A stretch of DNA of 64,000 bases from Roseiarcus sp963835955 (GCA_963835955.1 CAWIHZ010000005.1:682001-746000); one strand, 5' to 3'. Shown: positions 26,538 to 35,414, counted from the first letter of the stretch. Made by a program: numbers and translations. Notes: generated by a model from the letters alone, not told the origin.

Positions 26538-27911
26538 CTACGCGGCGGGATTGCGCCACGGGCCGTCGGCGCCGATCAGCGCGTCCGCCGCGTCGGGACC
26601 CCACGTCCCCGGCTCGTATTCAAGACATGCCGGCGGGTTGGTCAGAATCGGCTCGACGATGCGCCACTGCGCGTCGACCACGTCCTGCCGCCCGAACAGC
26701 TCGTCGTTGCCGCGCATCGCGTCGCCGAGCAGCCGCTGATAGGGAGGCATGTCCGACGCGGCCTGTTCCGTCAGCGTCAGTTCGACATCGTCGCCGGTCA
26801 TCCGTTCGCCGGGGTGCTTCACCCGCAGGCCCCTTGCGATGCAGACCTCGGGGCTGAGGCGCATGCGCATATATTCCGACGATGCGTCAGTCCGGTCGCC
26901 GAACGTCTGGCGCGGCGGCGGCCTGAAGTCGACCACGACTTCGGCCGCGGTCACCGGCAGGCATTTTCCGGCGCGGATGTAGATCGGCACGCCGGCCCAG
27001 CGCCAGCTGTCGACGAACAGCCTGACCGCGATGAAGGTCTCGACCGCCGAATTGGGCCGCACGCCCGCGACCTGGCGATAGCCGCGATATTGCCCGCGCA
27101 CCACGCTCGCCGCGTCCAGCGGCCGGACCGCCTTTAGGAGGGCCGCCTTCTGGTCGCGCACCGATTCATGATCGTCGCCGGACGGCGGCTCCATCGCCAG
27201 GTTCGCGAGCACCTGCAGCATGTGGTTCTGGACCACGTCGCGAAGGGCGCCGGTGGCGTCGTAGAAGGCGCCGCGGTCCTGAACCCCGAACAATTCGGCC
27301 ATCGTGATCTGGACGCCACGGACATATTGGCGGTTCCATACCGGCTCGAAGGTCGCGTTCGCAAACCGGGTGTAGAGAATGTTCTGGACCGGCTCCTTGC
27401 CCATGTAATGGTCGATGCGAAAGATCGACGCTTCGGGAAAATGCTCCAGCAGCGTCCGGTTGAGCGCCCGCGCCGACTCGCGGTCGTGGCCGAACGGCTT
27501 CTCGACCACCACCCGCGCGTTCTGGTTGAGCCCGCATTGCGCCAGCGCGTAGATGACGACCGCGAACAGGCTGGGCGGGATCGCGAGATAGTGCAGCGGC
27601 CGCCTGGCGGGTCCGAGCGCCTGGCGCAGTTCAGCGAAGGTCCGCGGATCCTCGTAGTCGCCGTCGACATAGCGCAACAGCGCCAGCAGCCGCGCCAGGG
27701 CCTTGGCGTCGACCGGCCCGTGGCTTTCGACGCTCGCCCTGGCGCGCGCCTGCAATTGCTCGACCTTCCAGCCGGCCTTGGCGACGCCGACGATCGGAAT
27801 ATTGACGTTCTCGTCTCTGACCAGGCCGAGCAGGGCCGGAAAAATCTGCTTGAAGGCGAGATCGCCGGAAGCGCCGAAGAACACCAGGGCGTCTGACTGA
27901 GCGCTCTCCAT
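26538..27911 (-). CDS. zwf: Glucose-6-phosphate dehydrogenase
   Basis: A 457-residue enzyme oxidising glucose-6-P to 6-phosphogluconolactone. The dinucleotide motif is FFGASGDLAFKQIFPAL near residue 12. VVVEKPFGHD near 140 and FRIDHYMGKE near 170 hold the substrate-binding and catalytic residues. At about 30 residues shorter than E. coli Zwf it resembles the compact forms found in several alphaproteobacteria. The start is ATG 27911 (MESAQSDAL); an upstream extension to 28049 is open but unconserved in character. A lactonase gene (pgl) is not adjacent. Confidence 0.94.
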   Translation of the reverse strand: MESAQSDALVFFGASGDLAFKQIFPALLGLVRDENVNIPIVGVAKAGWKVEQLQARARASVESHGPVDAKALARLLALLRYVDGDYEDPRTFAELRQALGPARRPLHYLAIPPSLFAVVIYALAQCGLNQNARVVVEKPFGHDRESARALNRTLLEHFPEASIFRIDHYMGKEPVQNILYTRFANATFEPVWNRQYVRGVQITMAELFGVQDRGAFYDATGALRDVVQNHMLQVLANLAMEPPSGDDHESVRDQKAALLKAVRPLDAASVVRGQYRGYRQVAGVRPNSAVETFIAVRLFVDSWRWAGVPIYIRAGKCLPVTAAEVVVDFRPPPRQTFGDRTDASSEYMRMRLSPEVCIARGLRVKHPGERMTGDDVELTLTEQAASDMPPYQRLLGDAMRGNDELFGRQDVVDAQWRIVEPILTNPPACLEYEPGTWGPDAADALIGADGPWRNPAA

Positions 27912-28073
27912 CCGGGCCTCCCGCAAGCGTAGCGTCGGACGTCGCGCCGCGCCCGGAGAACCTGCCCGAGTTGGGGACGCGACGCAATGCAGCGGAACGC
28001 CGAGGCGCTGCGGCTGGTCCAGGAAGGCGCGCCCGAGGGCGGCGGCCAATCGGCGGGAGTGCGCCTGTCTACG

Positions 28074-28736
28074 TCAGTTGACCGCGCGCATTAGCAAGAG
28101 CCCCCTCGGCCCCACGGTTGGATTATCCCGCACCGCTCCGCTTTCTGGTGGCATGTCGTTACGACGCACGAAACAGCCTAAGCGTTCAAGATTCTGGAAA
28201 CAGACTACCATTTCTTCCTGCGATACTCCAAACTTCCCTATCAAGAACTGCAAGCCGTTCGGCGGCCTTTGAGCTCCTTTTGCATCATAGACATCCTGAA
28301 GAACCTTCGCGTCCAGAGGCTCCAATTGCTTCAAAGTCGTTATCAAATCTGCCCGGACAAACTGCTTTCGCTTCGGGTCCATCGCCGCCGCCCACAATTT
28401 TGCCCAAAGCTCCACAAGTTCCTCGCGCCCCTCATCGATAGCTGCTTCTAGCAGAGGGATTTCGACCGAGGGGTTTTCCTCGGGCTCGCGGACACCTAGC
28501 CGCGCCAGATATTCGCGCGTTCCTTCCTGTAGCCTGACAAGCTGGCGGAAGCGCCAGTGGGCAAGTCGATCCCCGAATACAAAGGCGATTAAGTCGTGTG
28601 GAGTTCGCCCAACAACGCCGGCGGCGTAGCCGCCAACCTTTTCCGCCGCCTCGATCCCTTTGCTGGCAGTCTTTGACAGTTCCTCGATTGCGCGCGCCGT
28701 GTCCGCATCGATCGGACGAATTAGCTCGTTCGGCAC
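28074..28736 (-). CDS. Abi-alpha (DUF4393)-like protein
   Basis: A 220-residue protein resembling the Abi-alpha/DUF4393 family, assigned from its overall pattern: an N-terminal helical segment (KGIEAAEKVGGYAAGVVG), a hinge (FGDRLAHWRFRQLVRLQE), then LLEAAIDEGREELVELWAKL and ADLITTLKQLEPLDAKVLQD. Members are linked to phage abortive infection in lactic acid bacteria. There is no signal peptide. Local base composition is less GC-rich than the flanking core genes, and the gene sits in an accessory segment that ends at a tRNA gene, suggesting acquisition. A palindrome lies just upstream. A defence function is inferred from family name and context only. Confidence 0.65.
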   Translation of the reverse strand: MPNELIRPIDADTARAIEELSKTASKGIEAAEKVGGYAAGVVGRTPHDLIAFVFGDRLAHWRFRQLVRLQEGTREYLARLGVREPEENPSVEIPLLEAAIDEGREELVELWAKLWAAAMDPKRKQFVRADLITTLKQLEPLDAKVLQDVYDAKGAQRPPNGLQFLIGKFGVSQEEMVVCFQNLERLGCFVRRNDMPPESGAVRDNPTVGPRGLLLMRAVN

Positions 28737-28778
28737 GCTCAGCCTCCGCGAGGGTCAACCTCAAACCGTGTCTGAAGC

Positions 28779-28798
28779 AATCTGTCACGAGACAGATT
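28779..28798. promoter_or_regulatory. Perfect dyad upstream of the Abi-alpha-like gene
   Basis: The arms AATCTGTC and GACAGATT surround ACGA, 43 bp upstream of the Abi-alpha-like start codon. The position suits an operator or -10-region binding site controlling that gene. Confidence 0.5.
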
Positions 28799-29035
28799 TG
28801 GAGGAAAGATCGAGGACGGGTACATGAAGGCTGGCGCGCGCTCTCGCGCCGCGTCGGCGACGCCAGCGGCCGGACGGGCGACGCGAACGGGCCAGAAGCT
28901 ATCAGCGGGACAGGCTGATTGAGCAGTTCGGCGCGAACGCGGCTCTACCGGACGTTCTCATGGCGCTGTGGCCGCCCAGATAGGGGAGGCGATAAGCGCC
29001 CCGTTATGGCCGGGGTTGCGCGCCTGGTGGACCGC
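28799..29035. other. Decayed accessory segment with a short coding-like fragment
   Basis: There is no intact gene. On the plus strand at 28897-28983 one frame reads SYQRDRLIEQFGANAALPDV and then ends at a stop after 28 codons. This is protein-like, resembles the start of small rhizobial accessory proteins, and has no start of its own. The rest is unassigned. Confidence 0.3.
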
Positions 29036-29275
29036 CTATACCGAGTTGAGCAATCCCTTAGCGGTCCCGGCAATCGAGTGCCGATAGATGTTGTCAATTT
29101 CAGCGGCGGAAAACGTTACCCGCACATAATATGTACCATCCAGATCAAAGGGGCGATCGGACTTAAATGTGATGCTTACAGCACCATCACTTCCCGCGGT
29201 CGGGCTGAATTCCTCGTTCTTTGCGAGCGAGTGATTCTTTACGTGATGAAAGGCTCCCCATGCGTCAATGTCCAT
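29036..29275 (-). CDS. Small hypothetical protein
   Basis: A 79-residue open frame starting MDIDAWGAFHHVKNHSLAKN, with balanced amino-acid composition (SITFKSDRPFDLDGTYYVRV) unlike the Arg/Pro-rich shadow frames of this genome. The ATG overlaps by 11 bp the end of the upstream nuclease remnant, which would make it the second gene of a small operon. I do not recognise the family. The region is AT-richer than its surroundings. It may be an intact partner gene left behind by a decaying accessory module. Confidence 0.45.
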   Translation of the reverse strand: MDIDAWGAFHHVKNHSLAKNEEFSPTAGSDGAVSITFKSDRPFDLDGTYYVRVTFSAAEIDNIYRHSIAGTAKGLLNSV

Positions 29276-29617
29276 TTTGTAATTCCCTCTCGGCGGGTAC
29301 AAATTGGAATGCTGACTTTAGCGAGGTCGTCGCGTCAACTGCATGACTGCCGTTGACATAAATGGCCCAATGCGTCCACCCATAGTCTACCAACGCTGTC
29401 AGGGTAAGCTGCTACATCGTACCGCTTCCCAGAAGGATCATTCGGGGATTTGACCTCGCAGTACGCGACGATCGCTCCGCTACGCAGGACTCGAAAATCT
29501 GGTGTTTTTTCCGGTCTGCGTTTCCGCTTGGCAAAATCGTTCTGTCGAAAATCCGCGATTCGCTAGATACGCCGCGAAAAGATCAAGATCGGCCCGCTCG
29601 TTGTATGGTGTGAGCAT
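29265..29617 (-). pseudogene. PD-(D/E)xK nuclease-like gene broken by two frameshifts
   Basis: Three successive minus-strand frames give one coherent protein if one base is removed at each of two places. The first frame starts MLTPYNERADLDLFAAYLAN. The second gives KTPDFRVL and then AIVAYCEVKSPND, a PD...E-x-K nuclease core. The third gives LTALVDYGWTHWAIYVNGSH and ends at 29265. The first extra base lies in a TTTT run near 29547, the second between about 29390 and 29430. The total length (117 codons plus 2 bases) fits two single-base insertions. It resembles small proteins of restriction or defence modules. Either it is a true pseudogene or a locus of sequencing error; the flanking genes show no such errors. 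Confidence 0.55.
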
Positions 29618-29703
29618 TTCTGATCCGCTGCGGCTTCGCTTCCCATGTGCTTCCCAGCGCCGGTTTCTGGGAAGCAATAATTAACTCAACCCATGGCTTT
29701 GCT

Positions 29704-29779
29704 TGGTGAGCGCGCCGGGACTTGAACCCGGAACCCCCTGATTAAAAGTCAGATGCTCTACCGATTGAGCTACGCGCTC
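29704..29779 (-). tRNA. tRNA-Lys (anticodon TTT)
   Basis: The minus strand folds as a complete tRNA with acceptor stem GAGCGCG/CGCGCTC, D-arm GCTC...GAGC, anticodon loop CTTTTAA (anticodon TTT), T-arm CCGGG-TTCAAGT-CCCGG, discriminator A and an encoded CCA. Its 3' end faces the accessory segment at 28.0-29.7 kb, the usual polarity for integration at a tRNA gene. I found no repeated 3'-end fragment at the far side. Confidence 0.97.
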
Positions 29780-29826
29780 GCCTTCGCCAAGGCGCGTCTC
29801 GTGCCTACAGCGTCGAACGCAAGGGG

Positions 29827-30804
29827 TCAATCGCCGCCGAGGCGAGACTTGGCGCCCCGCGCCGCCCTGAGGCGGGCGAAGTCGTCGCCGGCGTGGTGCG
29901 AGGAGCGGGTCAGCGGCGAGGACGAGACCAGCAGAAATCCCTTCGTCAGCCCGATCGCCGCATATTCGGCGAATTCCCCGGGCGGCACGAAGCGGATGAC
30001 CGGATGGTGCTTGGGCGTCGGCTGCAGATATTGGCCGATGGTGAGGAAATCGACGCCGGCCGAGCGCATGTCGTCCATCGTCTGCAGGATTTCGTGGCGC
30101 TCCTCGCCGAGGCCGACCATCATTCCCGACTTGGTGAAGATCGTCGGATCGAGCTCCTTTGCCTGCTGCAACAGCCTCAGCGAGGCGAAATAGCGCGCGC
30201 CCGGCCGGACGCTCAGATATTTCGACGGCACGGTTTCGAGATTGTGGTTGAACACGTCCGGCTTCGCCGCGACGACGATCTCGGCCGCCTCGTCCTTGCG
30301 CAGGAAGTCGGGCGTCAGCACCTCGATCGTCGTCCCCGGCGCGGCGGCGCGGATCGCCTCGATCGTGCGCGCGAAATGCTTGGCCCCGCCATCGGCAAGA
30401 TCGTCCCGGTCGACCGAGGTCACGACCACATGCTTAAGGCCGAGCCGGGCGACGGCGTCGCCGACCCGCGCTGGCTCGCCTTGGTCGAGCGGTCCCGGCA
30501 GGCCGGTGCGCACATTGCAGAACGCGCAGGCGCGCGTGCACGTATCGCCCATGATCATGAAGGTCGCGTGGCGCTTGTCCCAGCACTCGCCGATATTGGG
30601 GCAGCGCGCCTCCTCGCACACGGTCGCGAGCTTCAATTCGCGCACCAGCCTGAGCGTCTCGCCATAGACCGGCGAGCCGGGCGCCTTGACCCGAATCCAG
30701 TCCGGCTTGCGCGCGACCGGCTGATCCGGCCGGTGCGCCTTCTCGGGATGGCGCGGACGAAGGGAACGCAAATCTTCCGCGAGGGTGTCGATGATCCGGG
30801 TCAT
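29827..30804 (-). CDS. lipA: Lipoyl synthase
   Basis: A 325-residue radical-SAM enzyme inserting two sulfurs into octanoyl groups on lipoate-dependent enzymes. The auxiliary cluster motif CEEARCPNIGEC near residue 62 and the radical-SAM motif CTRACAFC near 88 are complete. The C-terminal RSSHHAGDDF supplies the conserved Ser-rich element. ATG 30804 (MTRIIDTLAEDL) gives the usual N-terminus; a 14-codon upstream extension is open. It lies immediately downstream of an RNA methyltransferase gene on the same strand (105-bp gap). Confidence 0.96.
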   Translation of the reverse strand: MTRIIDTLAEDLRSLRPRHPEKAHRPDQPVARKPDWIRVKAPGSPVYGETLRLVRELKLATVCEEARCPNIGECWDKRHATFMIMGDTCTRACAFCNVRTGLPGPLDQGEPARVGDAVARLGLKHVVVTSVDRDDLADGGAKHFARTIEAIRAAAPGTTIEVLTPDFLRKDEAAEIVVAAKPDVFNHNLETVPSKYLSVRPGARYFASLRLLQQAKELDPTIFTKSGMMVGLGEERHEILQTMDDMRSAGVDFLTIGQYLQPTPKHHPVIRFVPPGEFAEYAAIGLTKGFLLVSSSPLTRSSHHAGDDFARLRAARGAKSRLGGD

Positions 30805-30909
30805 GAGGCTTGAGCAGCATGTAGGACCGCCCGGCGCGGCAGTCAAACATTGGCGGGTGTAGTTTGTCGCGGCGCTCGTCGACCCGCGGCGGACGTATTG
30901 GGCGGCGGC

Positions 30910-32202
30910 TCAGACGCGCGCCATCGTCGCGATGTAAAATCCATCGGTGCCGGTCGTCCTCGGGCTGAGGCGGAAGCCGGGACCGAACGAAGAGCGATGC
31001 TCGGCCAGCGCCGGCAGTCCGGCTCCGCGCGCCTGGGCGCCGGCGTCGAGGGGCAGCATGTCGTCGTGGCGGGCGAGAAACGCGGCCACGCGATCCTCGT
31101 TCTCGGCCCGGAACAGTGAGCAGGTCGCATAGACGATCCGCCCGCCGCTCTTGACGAAACGCAGCGCATTTTCAAGTGTTTCGTCCTGTTCCTTGATGCG
31201 TTGCTCCAGCGCGCCCGGGCGGATGCGCCATTTGGCGTCGGGGTTGCGCCGCCAGGCGCCGGAGCCGGTGCAGGGCGCGTCAATCATTACGAGATCGCAG
31301 CGCCCCTCGAGGTCGGCGAGCACGTCCTTTCCGCCGCGAGGGATGCGGACCTGGACGTTGCGCGCGCCCGAGCGCCTAAGGCGCTCGAAGATCGGCGCGA
31401 GCCGCCGTCCGTCGGCGTCGGCTGCGTAGATCTGGCCCTGGTTCTCCATGCTGGCGGCCAGAGCCAGCGTCTTGCCGCCGGCGCCGGCGCAAAGATCGAG
31501 GACCTGCATGCCGGGCTTGGCTTCCCCCAAGAGGGCGACGAGCTGCGAGCCTTCGTCCTGGACCTCGATGAGACCCTTGACATAGGCCGGCTCGCCGTTG
31601 AGCGCCGGCCCGCGCCCGTCGGGGCGAATGGCGATCCGCAACCCCACGGGCGAGAACGGCGTTGGTTGAGGCGAAAGATGAGCAAGAGCGGCCAACGCTT
31701 TGTCGCGCGTCGTTTTGATGAGATTTGCGCGAAGATCGACCGGCGCCCGCTCGGCGAGCGCCCCGCCCTCGTCGGCGGCTCGAGCGCCGAAGCTCGCCTC
31801 GAAATGCGGCGTCAGCCACTCGGGAAAATCGCCGAGCACATGCGGCGGCGCGCCGGCGAGGTCCGCCGCCAGGAGACGCTGGCGTTCGGCCTCGCTGAGT
31901 TTTGCCGGCGCGTGGCCCTCGCCCGAAAACAGCGCCGCGACCGCCTCGGCGCTCAGGCCCCGCGTTCGCGCCAGCGCGCCGAGGATTTCGGCCCGAGGTG
32001 AAGATTCGCCCATGATATAGGCCGACGAAGCCTTGCGGCGCAGCGCGTCGTAGACCAGGCTCGCGATCGCCGCCCGGTCGCCCGATCCGGCGAAGCGATG
32101 CGCAAGACCCCAGTCCTTGATCGCGTCGGCGGCGGGGCGGCGACGGGTCTCGATCTCGCCCAGGACTTCAATCGCGGCGGCGACGCGGGCGGCGGGAATC
32201 AT
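30910..32202 (-). CDS. RsmB/NOP-type rRNA (cytosine-C5) methyltransferase
   Basis: A 430-residue SAM-dependent RNA m5C methyltransferase. Residues 1-130 form an alpha-helical NusB-like N-terminal region. The catalytic domain has VLDLCAGAGGKTLALAASM near 237 (SAM motif I), MIDAPCTGSGAWRRNPDAKW near 308 (motif IV with Cys) and IVYATCSLFRAENE near 358 (motif VI, catalytic Cys). The product is probably the RsmB-like enzyme methylating 16S rRNA. ATG 32202 (MIPAARVAAAIEVL) is the family-like start; the frame stays open far upstream. Confidence 0.9.
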   Translation of the reverse strand: MIPAARVAAAIEVLGEIETRRRPAADAIKDWGLAHRFAGSGDRAAIASLVYDALRRKASSAYIMGESSPRAEILGALARTRGLSAEAVAALFSGEGHAPAKLSEAERQRLLAADLAGAPPHVLGDFPEWLTPHFEASFGARAADEGGALAERAPVDLRANLIKTTRDKALAALAHLSPQPTPFSPVGLRIAIRPDGRGPALNGEPAYVKGLIEVQDEGSQLVALLGEAKPGMQVLDLCAGAGGKTLALAASMENQGQIYAADADGRRLAPIFERLRRSGARNVQVRIPRGGKDVLADLEGRCDLVMIDAPCTGSGAWRRNPDAKWRIRPGALEQRIKEQDETLENALRFVKSGGRIVYATCSLFRAENEDRVAAFLARHDDMLPLDAGAQARGAGLPALAEHRSSFGPGFRLSPRTTGTDGFYIATMARV

Positions 32203-32454
32203 GGAATCGAGGCGCCCAATGGGAGGGATTTGTCGCCCGGGGTCGGCGACCAGGTCGGCGGATCGGACTCGATCCGCGCCACGGCCGATAACAGGTGAAG
32301 CCGCCGGTGTCCAAGCGGGCGGGGCGATCCGGCGCTGAAAGCCGCCGCCCCCGCAAAAATTGCGCAAGGCCCAATCAAGACTGCGCTTGATCTCTCGGGG
32401 CCGACGCGAAACGTTGCGGCCGGGCTTCCACAGACAAATCGCCGGGGACGATCC

Positions 32455-33540
32455 ATGAAAACGAGAGCCGCCGTCTGCCGTGCCTTCGGCGCTCCATTGA
32501 CGATCGAGACGATCGACCTCGCCGATCCAGGCCCCGGCGAGGTCCGCGTCAAGGTCGCGGCCTGCGCGATCTGCCATAGCGACATCTTCTACATGGACGG
32601 GGCCTGGGGCGGCGAACTGCCGGCGGTGTATGGTCATGAGGCGGCGGGGGTCGTCGAGGCCGTCGGGGCAGGCGTCTCGCGCCTGAAGCCCGGCGACCAT
32701 GTGGTGGCGACGCTCATCCGCTATTGCGGCTTCTGCCCGTCATGCGCCGAAGGCGCGCCGGTCTTCTGCGAGGAGGTTTTCCCGCTCGACCGCCAGACGC
32801 CGCTCAGCGACGGCGACGGCAAGCCGCTCTCCCACGGCCTTCGGACCGGCGCCTTCGCCGAGCATATCGTGGTCGATTCCTCGCAGGCGATCCCAATCCC
32901 GAACGACCTGGCCCTCGACAGCGCCGCGCTCATCGCCTGCGGCGTGCTGACCGGGTTCGGAGCGGTCGTCAATACGGCGAAGGTCAAGGCGGGGTCGAGC
33001 GTCGTCGTCATCGGCTGCGGCGGCGTCGGGCTCAACGCCATCCAGGGCGCGCGGATTTCGGGATGCTCGCAGATCATCGCCGTCGACGTTGAGCCGGCCA
33101 AGCTGGCCGCCGCGCGCGAGTTCGGGGCCACCCACGCGATCAACGCCAAGAGCGAGGACGTCAAAGCGCGCGTGGCCGAACTGACCGCCGGGCGGAAAGC
33201 GGACGCGGTGTTCGTGGCCTTCGGCGCCAAGGGCGCGACCGAACAGGGCCTATCCCTGATGAAGCGCAACGGCGCGACCGTGCTGGTCGGGATTCCTCCC
33301 AGCGGAGTGACGGCGACCATCGACCCCGGCTGGCTCGCCGCCTACGGACAGAAGATCCTCGGGTCCAAGATGGGATCGGCCCGCCCGCTCCTCGACGTGC
33401 CGAAAATCGTCGCGCTCCACGCCGAGGGGCGTCTGAAGCTCGACCAGTTGATCAGCGGACGATACAAGCTCGATGCGATCAACGAGGCGGTCGCCTCGAC
33501 CCGCGCCGGCGCGGCGCTGAGGAATGTGATCGTGTTTTGA
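32455..33540 (+). CDS. Zinc-dependent alcohol dehydrogenase (MDR family)
   Basis: A 361-residue class-III-like medium-chain dehydrogenase. The catalytic zinc ligand block is ACAICHSDIF near residue 37 with GHEAAG near 61. The structural zinc loop is CGFCPSCAEGAPVFC near 91. The NAD-binding motif VVVIGCGGVGLNAIQGA lies near 183. The protein resembles alcohol/S-(hydroxymethyl)glutathione dehydrogenases, but without further evidence the substrate is open. It precedes an enolase-superfamily gene by 40 bp, so the pair may form a small catabolic unit. Confidence 0.9.
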   Translation: MKTRAAVCRAFGAPLTIETIDLADPGPGEVRVKVAACAICHSDIFYMDGAWGGELPAVYGHEAAGVVEAVGAGVSRLKPGDHVVATLIRYCGFCPSCAEGAPVFCEEVFPLDRQTPLSDGDGKPLSHGLRTGAFAEHIVVDSSQAIPIPNDLALDSAALIACGVLTGFGAVVNTAKVKAGSSVVVIGCGGVGLNAIQGARISGCSQIIAVDVEPAKLAAAREFGATHAINAKSEDVKARVAELTAGRKADAVFVAFGAKGATEQGLSLMKRNGATVLVGIPPSGVTATIDPGWLAAYGQKILGSKMGSARPLLDVPKIVALHAEGRLKLDQLISGRYKLDAINEAVASTRAGAALRNVIVF

Positions 33541-33580
33541 GGAAAGTGGGAGATATGCTCCGCAACTCTTACCGCGGCCG

Positions 33581-34792
33581 ATGAAAATCGCCGAACTGAA
33601 GACCTTCGTCGTCGGCAATCCCCCGCCTGCCTTCGGCGGCCGGTATTTCATTTTTCTCAAGCTCAAGACCGCCTGCGGGATCGAGGGCGCAGGCGAAGTC
33701 TACGCGGCGAGCTTCGCGCCGAGTGCGATCGTGCCGATGATCGAGGACGTGTTCGAGCGCCACGTCAACGGCGCCGATCCATTCCGGATCGAAGCTCTGT
33801 GGCGCAACGTCTACGGACGCGGCTACACCTTAAGGCCCGACGTCTCGCTGATGGGCGTGCTCTCGGGCCTCGAGATGGCGCTGTGGGACATCATCGGCAA
33901 GGCGGTCGGCAAGCCCGTGTACGCGCTTCTCGGCGGCAAGGTGCACGACCGGCTGCGCAGCTACACCTATCTCTATCCCGACGAGCCGGGTTCGCACGCC
34001 TATTCCGATAGCCCGGTCTATTCGAATCCCGACGCCGCCGCGGAGCGCGCGCTCAAATACATGGCCCAGGGCTTCACCGCGGTGAAGTTCGACCCCGCCG
34101 GCCCCTATTCGACCTTCGATCCGCGCCAGCCGAGCCTCGAGCGACTCGAGCTTTGCGAAACTTTCTGCAAGACCTTGCGCGAGGCGGTGGGGACGAAATG
34201 CGACCTCCTCTTCGGCGCGCACGGCCAGTTCACCGTTTCCGGCGCGCTCAGGATGGCGCGGCGGATCGAGCCCTACGAGCCGCTGTGGTTCGAGGAGCCG
34301 ACGCCGCCCGAGGCGCCGGAGGAAATGGCCAAGGTCGCCGCGCAATGCCGGATGCCGATCGCGACCGGCGAGCGGCTGACGACCAAGTATGAATTCGCCC
34401 GCGTGCTGGAGACCGGCGCCGCCTCGATCCTGCAGATGAATCTCGGCCGGGTCGGCGGCATCCTGGAGGCCAAGAAGATCGCCGCGATCGCCGAAGCCCA
34501 TTACGCGCAGATCGCGCCCCATCTTTATTGCGGCCCGATCGTCGGCGCGGCCAATATCCAGCTCGCCGCCTGCAGCCCGAACTTCCTCATTCTGGAGAGC
34601 ATCGAGCGCTGGGATGGGTTCCAGGCCAAAATCCTCAAACGCGCGATCCGCTGGGAGGATGGCTACGTCATTCCGCCCGCCGAGCCGGGGCTTGGGGTCG
34701 AGCTCGACGAGGAGGTCGCCCTCGCCCACCCGTGGGAGGGTAAGGACCTGCATCTCGTGCCGAGGTTCGAGCCGGTCTGGCCGCCCGGTTGA
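33581..34792 (+). CDS. Mandelate racemase/muconate lactonizing (enolase) superfamily enzyme, sugar-acid dehydratase type
   Basis: A 403-residue member of the enolase superfamily with an N-terminal capping domain (about residues 1-120) and a TIM barrel. The metal ligands are consistent with the galactonate/galactarate/mannonate dehydratase-like branch: GAHGQFTV near 208, LWFEEPTPPE near 230 and ATGERLTTKYEFARVL near 262, plus the base region IAPHLYCGPIVGAAN near 310. It probably dehydrates an acid sugar. Its partner dehydrogenase immediately upstream would fit oxidation of a sugar or aldehyde, but the exact substrate is unknown. Confidence 0.87.
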   Translation: MKIAELKTFVVGNPPPAFGGRYFIFLKLKTACGIEGAGEVYAASFAPSAIVPMIEDVFERHVNGADPFRIEALWRNVYGRGYTLRPDVSLMGVLSGLEMALWDIIGKAVGKPVYALLGGKVHDRLRSYTYLYPDEPGSHAYSDSPVYSNPDAAAERALKYMAQGFTAVKFDPAGPYSTFDPRQPSLERLELCETFCKTLREAVGTKCDLLFGAHGQFTVSGALRMARRIEPYEPLWFEEPTPPEAPEEMAKVAAQCRMPIATGERLTTKYEFARVLETGAASILQMNLGRVGGILEAKKIAAIAEAHYAQIAPHLYCGPIVGAANIQLAACSPNFLILESIERWDGFQAKILKRAIRWEDGYVIPPAEPGLGVELDEEVALAHPWEGKDLHLVPRFEPVWPPG

Positions 34793-34805
34793 GGGCCGGC
34801 CTGCT

Positions 34806-35045
34806 TTACGCCAGCTTCAGGAAGCCCTCGCCAGGCTTGGGGCGCGGCATCCGCCGGCCGGCGGCCTTCGCCCGATTCCGGCCCGGCTCGAGACTGAGAC
34901 GCAGCATTCTCCGCCGGGCGTCGGCTTCGGCCGGACACCACTCATGGCCCCGCTCTCCGGATTCCTTGATTTTCGCCCGCAAGCATTTCAGATCGAGCGC
35001 CGCTTCGCGGACTTCAGGGCTCAAATAGAAGATCGTCGCGCTCAT
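34806..35045 (-). CDS. Small conserved-looking hypothetical protein
   Basis: A 79-residue frame starting MSATIFYLSPEVREAALDLK, continuing with LRAKIKESGERGHEWCPAEA and ending in PKPGEGFLKLA. The ordered sequence and lack of shadow-frame bias suggest a real gene. I do not recognise a named family. It lies convergent to the sugar-acid dehydratase and just before the rearranged 35-kb locus. The ATG at 35045 is preferred; the frame is open to 35102. Confidence 0.45.
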   Translation of the reverse strand: MSATIFYLSPEVREAALDLKCLRAKIKESGERGHEWCPAEADARRRMLRLSLEPGRNRAKAAGRRMPRPKPGEGFLKLA

Positions 35046-35102
35046 GAAGGTCAGCCGCCAGCCGAGTAAAGCACAAGTAAGACATGGACTCATAATCGTC
35101 AT

Positions 35103-35276
35103 ATATTGGTTAACAGACTATAATGCTGGTGCGTGGAGGCGGACAGCATCGCCCGCGGGCGAAATCTTCGGCCCCGCCCGCCGAGAGATGCGTTGAAATT
35201 GGTCGAAGACGCGGCCCGCGAATGCGTCCGCAAGCGACGGATCGTGCGACGGATTCGAAGTTCGTGCTCGGCCGCC
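35103..35276 (+). other. Promoter-like sequence and a short truncated reading frame
   Basis: A consensus -10 hexamer TATAAT lies at 35119-35124 on the plus strand. A following frame from about 35133 gives LRPRPPRDALKLVEDAAREC and then reaches the duplicated ligB 3' end in antisense. It looks like the beginning of a gene truncated when the duplication was formed; the protein is not identifiable. Confidence 0.3.
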
Positions 35277-35365
35277 GCCATCACCCGAACCGGAAGGCCG
35301 AGATCATCTTGCCGCCGATCTTGTCGTTGAAGTCGCGCTTGCCCTTGCTCTCGCCGGCCGCGCTC
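35275..35365 (-). pseudogene. Detached 3' end of a LigB-type dioxygenase gene
   Basis: The last 30 or so codons of a homologue of the intact gene at 35845. The translation gives AGSAAGESKGKRDFNDKIGG and ends KMISAFRFG like the intact protein. Bases 35275-35338 are identical to 35839-35902 (64 of 64). The next 27 bases are still homologous but diverged to roughly 75%. Homology stops exactly at the left terminal inverted repeat of the DUF559 element. It has no 5' part and cannot be functional. Confidence 0.8.
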
Positions 35366-35407
35366 CCCGCCCCCCTTGTGGGGGCGGGCTGGAGTGGGGG
35401 GTCGCGC
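35366..35407. repeat. Left terminal inverted repeat of the DUF559 element
   Basis: A 42-bp sequence that matches the reverse complement of 35788-35830 with a one-base length difference and a few substitutions. It contains a self-complementary stem of nine G/C pairs around CTTGT. Confidence 0.75.
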
Positions 35408-35414
35408 TGATGCT

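Noticed and set aside
28000..28100. attL-like copy of the tRNA-Lys 3' end at the left side of the island
   Set aside because: No stretch resembling the T-arm/acceptor sequence was found there, so site-specific integration is not proven.
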